A DNA stretch of 51,552 nucleotides from JAGMXM01 sp964458325. GTDB lineage: Bacteria; Verrucomicrobiota; Verrucomicrobiia; Limisphaerales; UBA1319. The translations under genes and the position numbers were made by a program. Positions 48,789 to 51,552 of this stretch are shown here, piece after piece. The first letter of the stretch is position 1, and every line of letters starts with the position of its first letter. The DNA lies in contig CAYWIM010000025.1 of NCBI GenBank assembly GCA_964458325.1, positions 1 through 51,552 on the forward strand, written 5' to 3'. A model generated the notes under the pieces. The model saw only the letters and a list, made by a program, of their open reading frames with translations, was not told where the DNA came from and did not search any database.

Positions 48789-49940
48789 ATGACGTTGCGC
48801 CAAATCCTCGATCTCGAGCCGGTCCGCCAATCGGAATTCCCGGTGACACGCGAGAAGGTGTTCCTGGCCCATGCGGGCGTCTGCCCGTTGCCTCGCCGGG
48901 TATCCGATGCCATCCGCAACTACGCGGCGCTCTGCACCTCGGGCGACCAGGAAACCATCGCGCCCGCCCTCCGCATGCCCCAGACCCGCGAGCTGGCCGC
49001 CCGGCTCATCGGGGCCGCCCCGGAGGAGATTGCGTTCGTCGGCCCGACATCGGCCGGGCTGAGCCAGGTCGCCTCCGGGCTGGCATGGAAGGCCGGCGAC
49101 CAGATCCTGTTCTACCCCGAGGATTATCCGTCCAATGTCTATCCATGGATGGCCTTGGCGAAGGCCGGCGTCGATGTCGTCCCCATCCGCACCCCTTCCC
49201 TTGGAGCCATCACACCCGAGATCGTCGAACAACATCTCACCCCGCGCACGCGGCTCGTCGCGCTTGCCTCCTGCCATTTCGTATCGGGCTATCGAATCGA
49301 CATTTCCTCGATCGGTTACCTCCTGCACCAGCGCGGCGTCCTCTTTTGCCTCGACGCCATCCAGACGCTCGGCGCATTTCCCACACCCGTCGACCACGTC
49401 GACTTCTTGGCCGCCGATGCCCATAAATGGATGCTGGGCCCGTGCGCTGCCGGCATCCTCTACGTCAGACGCTCGATCCAGGATCAGCTCCGCCCCGCCG
49501 CCTTCGGCTGGAACAACGTTCAATGCCCCCAATACATCGCCCAGGATACGCTCGACTTCATGCCCGATGCGCGGCGCTATGAGGCCGGTAGCGCCAATCT
49601 CCTGGGCATCGTCGGGCTCCACGCCGCGCTCGAGCTGCTGCTCGAGCTGGGCATCGACGACATCGCAGGCGAGCTGCTCCGGAAGCGTTCCTGGCTCACG
49701 GGCCAGCTCCAGCGCCGTGAATGGTCCATCCTCAACGCCGATGCACCCCCCGCCGCCGCCGGGGGCATCCTGTCCGTTCAACGCCCCGGCGTGGATCTGA
49801 CTCTCCTCCAGGGCCGGCTCGAGGCTGATGGCATCGTCACCTCCCTCCGCTTCGACCCGTCCGGCCATGGCTATCTCCGAATCTCGCCGCATTTCTACAA
49901 CACCGACGCCGAGCTCGAACGCCTGCTCGAGCGCCTCTGA
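48789..49940 (+). CDS. Class V PLP-dependent aminotransferase (cysteine desulfurase-like)
   Basis: The 383-aa product has a class-V fold: HAGVCPLPRRV near the N-terminus, SAGLSQVASGL, CHFVSGYRIDI and FCLDAIQTLG with the PLP Asp, then AADAHKWMLGP with the PLP Lys. The cysteine-desulfurase active-site loop Cys is not apparent. It is closer in style to isopenicillin-epimerase-like or selenocysteine-lyase-like proteins. The substrate is unknown. It is preceded by a 109-base gap from pyrF. Confidence 0.82.
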   Translation: MTLRQILDLEPVRQSEFPVTREKVFLAHAGVCPLPRRVSDAIRNYAALCTSGDQETIAPALRMPQTRELAARLIGAAPEEIAFVGPTSAGLSQVASGLAWKAGDQILFYPEDYPSNVYPWMALAKAGVDVVPIRTPSLGAITPEIVEQHLTPRTRLVALASCHFVSGYRIDISSIGYLLHQRGVLFCLDAIQTLGAFPTPVDHVDFLAADAHKWMLGPCAAGILYVRRSIQDQLRPAAFGWNNVQCPQYIAQDTLDFMPDARRYEAGSANLLGIVGLHAALELLLELGIDDIAGELLRKRSWLTGQLQRREWSILNADAPPAAAGGILSVQRPGVDLTLLQGRLEADGIVTSLRFDPSGHGYLRISPHFYNTDAELERLLERL

Positions 49941-49974
49941 CCGGTTCAGAATTCAAGCACATCTGCCCGACACC

Positions 49975-51360
49975 ATGAAAACAGCCGCACTGCATATCGG
50001 CCGGCGCGCTTTTCTCCAGCGCGGGGCCACCGCGCTCGGCATCGCCCTTGCCGCTCCGACCGTTCTGCCCTCGTCCGTCCTGGGCCGGGAAGGCGCAAAG
50101 GCGCCCGGCGACCGCATCACCATGGGGTTCATCGGCTTGGGCGGCCAGGGGGCCGGCCACCTCCTGGGCGGTGCCTGGACCTACGTGCCCGGCGGATACG
50201 TCGCTCGCAATGACGTTCAGGTCCTTGCCGTCTGCGATGTCCGCACGGACCGCCGCGACAACGCCCATCAGCGCGCCAGCCAGATGTATGCCCGCAAACT
50301 CGGACGATCCAGTTACACCGGCATCGAGGCGTACAACGACTTCCGCGAACTCCTCGCCCGGCCCGAGATCGACGCCGTGCTCTTGGCCCTCCCCTACCAT
50401 TGGGCGGCGCCCATGTCGATCATGGCGATGCGCGCAGGCAAAGATGTCTATTGCGAGAAACCCATCGCCATCAGCCTCCGCGAGGGACGCGTCCTGATCG
50501 AGACAGCTCAGCGATTCGGACGCGTTTTTCAGGCCGGCACGCAGCAGCGTTCCGAGTACGATGGCAAGTTCCGGATCGCCTGCGAGCTGATCCGCAACGG
50601 CCGGATCGGCCAGCTCGAGGAGGTCTATGCCTATCGCCAGCCCGGCGCACTCTTCCCGTCCGCCTGGACTTCGAACGATTCCCGCCCCGTGCCGGCCGGA
50701 TTCGACTGGGACATGTGGCTGGGGCCCTTGCCCTGGCGTCCGTTCGGCGGCGAAGCCGGCCATGCCCTGCCCGATTTGCTCGTCGGAGACCTGAACTGGA
50801 GCCCGCATCACTACGACTTCATCCATTGGACGGTGAACCCGGACATCGCCGCCCCGATCGAAGCGGACTACGAACCCGCGGCGGTCGCATCTTCGGGGGC
50901 CGCGCATCCGGGCGGCGTGGCCGGCCGGCCCGAAGACGGCCAAACCCACATCCGATATTCCAGCGGCGTCGTGGTCCACTCGATCGGCTATCCGGGCGAG
51001 CCCGTCGGCGGCGAAGGCGGCGCTTGCTTCGTCGGCGCCGAAGGCCGGATCGCCGTCGACCGCACCCACATCGTCGCCGATCCGGACCGGATCCTGCGCG
51101 AGCCGATCCGCGCCACGGACGCGCGGGTCGAGCGATCCGACAGCCATTCGGGCAATTTCCTCGATTGCGTCCGCACGCGGCGGCGGCCGATCGCCCACGT
51201 CGAGACGGCCGTGCGCGCCATGAACACGATCCTCGTCGGCGGCATTGCCATGGCCTTGCGCCGGACCGTCAGGTTCGATCCGGGCAAGGGCGAGTTTCTC
51301 GGAGACGAACAGGCCAATCGCCTCCGCTCTTATAGCCCTCGCCCTCCATGGCGCCTGTGA
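49975..51360 (+). CDS. Tat-exported Gfo/Idh/MocA-family oxidoreductase
   Basis: The 461-aa product begins with a Tat-type signal (GRRAFLQRGATALGIALAAP), followed by a Rossmann fold (MGFIGLGGQGAGHL), DAVLLALPYHWAAP, EKPIAISLREG with the conserved EKP, and FQAGTQQRS. The C-terminal domain includes SPHHYDFIHWTV with the His region typical of the family. These NAD(P)-dependent enzymes act on sugars or inositols, often secreted in PVC bacteria. The ATG is fixed by the Tat signal. The substrate cannot be assigned. The gene follows the aminotransferase after 34 bases. Confidence 0.9.
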   Translation: MKTAALHIGRRAFLQRGATALGIALAAPTVLPSSVLGREGAKAPGDRITMGFIGLGGQGAGHLLGGAWTYVPGGYVARNDVQVLAVCDVRTDRRDNAHQRASQMYARKLGRSSYTGIEAYNDFRELLARPEIDAVLLALPYHWAAPMSIMAMRAGKDVYCEKPIAISLREGRVLIETAQRFGRVFQAGTQQRSEYDGKFRIACELIRNGRIGQLEEVYAYRQPGALFPSAWTSNDSRPVPAGFDWDMWLGPLPWRPFGGEAGHALPDLLVGDLNWSPHHYDFIHWTVNPDIAAPIEADYEPAAVASSGAAHPGGVAGRPEDGQTHIRYSSGVVVHSIGYPGEPVGGEGGACFVGAEGRIAVDRTHIVADPDRILREPIRATDARVERSDSHSGNFLDCVRTRRRPIAHVETAVRAMNTILVGGIAMALRRTVRFDPGKGEFLGDEQANRLRSYSPRPPWRL

Positions 51361-51392
51361 ACACCCCGGTGCGATCCATCAACATATCCCCC

Positions 51393-51552
51393 ATGAAGCC
51401 CCGTCTCTCCCTTCTCCTGCTGGCCAGCCTGATCGCATTGTCCGCTCTTAGGGTCTGTGCAAAAATTAATTCCGATTTTGCTGGAGGGGATTGGGCAAGC
51501 TGGCAAGGCGCGACGAGCGAGCATACCCGTGCGGTCTGTGAGCGAGGAGCAA
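51393..51552 (+). CDS. Start of a secreted-protein gene whose signal peptide runs into a repeat-like sequence
   Basis: The frame opens at 51393 with MKPRLSLLLLASLIALSA, an ordinary signal peptide, then continues with unusual composition (LRVCAKINSDFAGG) to the window edge without a stop. The change coincides with a TTAGGGTCTGTGC boundary at 51448. It may be a gene disrupted by, or fused to, a mobile repeat; only the first 53 codons are visible. Confidence 0.45.
   Translation, partial: MKPRLSLLLLASLIALSALRVCAKINSDFAGGDWASWQGATSEHTRAVCERGA
51448..51552. mobile_element. Probable terminus of an interspersed repeat (MITE-like), cut by the window edge
   Basis: The sequence from TTAGGGTCTGTGC onward differs sharply from its surroundings: AT-rich (AAAAATTAATTCCGATTTTG), then CAAGGCGCGACGAGCGAGCA. 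It resembles a repeat I associate with many bacterial genomes, including PVC relatives, but this is from memory. Only one end is present, so length and inverted terminal repeats cannot be shown. Confidence 0.45.

Overview
The window is a GC-rich bacterial chromosome segment with densely packed genes. The gene content points to the PVC superphylum, most likely Verrucomicrobiota or a close relative. The supporting genes are a fused SecDF next to YajC, an mcsA-mcsB-clpC cluster, secreted multi-domain beta-helix and RHS proteins, a formylglycine sulfatase, a GH2-GH127 enzyme, sodium:solute symporters beside sugar genes and a Tat-type Gfo/Idh/MocA oxidoreductase. This assignment is an inference from gene content; no rRNA or other phylogenetic marker was tested.

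Layout. (1) Bases 1-183 hold two 93-bp copies of a REP-like palindromic repeat. (2) Bases 306-12832 form a seven-gene plus-strand operon. All seven products look exported: a 1681-aa beta-helix/FlgD-Ig protein, a TolB-like propeller, two small beta-sandwich proteins that share a domain, a 1385-aa RHS/YD-repeat protein and two probable lipoproteins. The RHS protein ends in a DUF4329-like domain with a JAMM-type metal signature, then a Gly/Asp tail broken by a 100-N assembly gap. Five of the six junctions are 4-base ATGA overlaps. This operon is the best candidate for an undescribed system. (3) Bases 12853-25264 are a carbohydrate region: L-rhamnose isomerase, a membrane-anchored small protein, an SSS symporter, a sulfatase, a 1637-aa GH2-GH127 fusion and a heparinase-II/III-like enzyme. 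(4) Bases 25395-29216 carry a SRAP peptidase, anhydro-MurNAc kinase and a second SSS symporter. (5) A minus-strand run covers yajC-secDF and terC-exoD-recJ-ispD-ctp-tsaD (38857 down to 29188). (6) A plus-strand run covers an amidase, a PduO-type adenosyltransferase, a LolC/LolD pair, a branched-chain aminotransferase, mcsA, mcsB, clpC, pyrF, a class-V aminotransferase and a Gfo/Idh/MocA oxidoreductase. (7) The window ends in a gene start whose signal peptide runs into what looks like the terminus of an interspersed repeat.

How the genes may work together. The carbohydrate region looks like a module that desulfates and cleaves a rhamnose- and/or arabinose-containing polysaccharide outside the cytoplasm, imports the sugar by Na+ symport and isomerises L-rhamnose; no SusC/SusD pair is present. 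The mcsA-mcsB-clpC block encodes an arginine-phosphorylation/ClpC proteolysis system without an adjacent CtsR. The remaining genes are cell-envelope, DNA-repair, isoprenoid, tRNA-modification and pyrimidine housekeeping functions.

Two palindromic repeat families are visible. One is REP-like, with stems that differ while staying paired, at 1-168 and 16774-16800. The other is a GGGTC...GACCC element that lies between genes at 27479-27522 and also appears in frame inside the GH2-GH127 coding sequence near 18693-18759.
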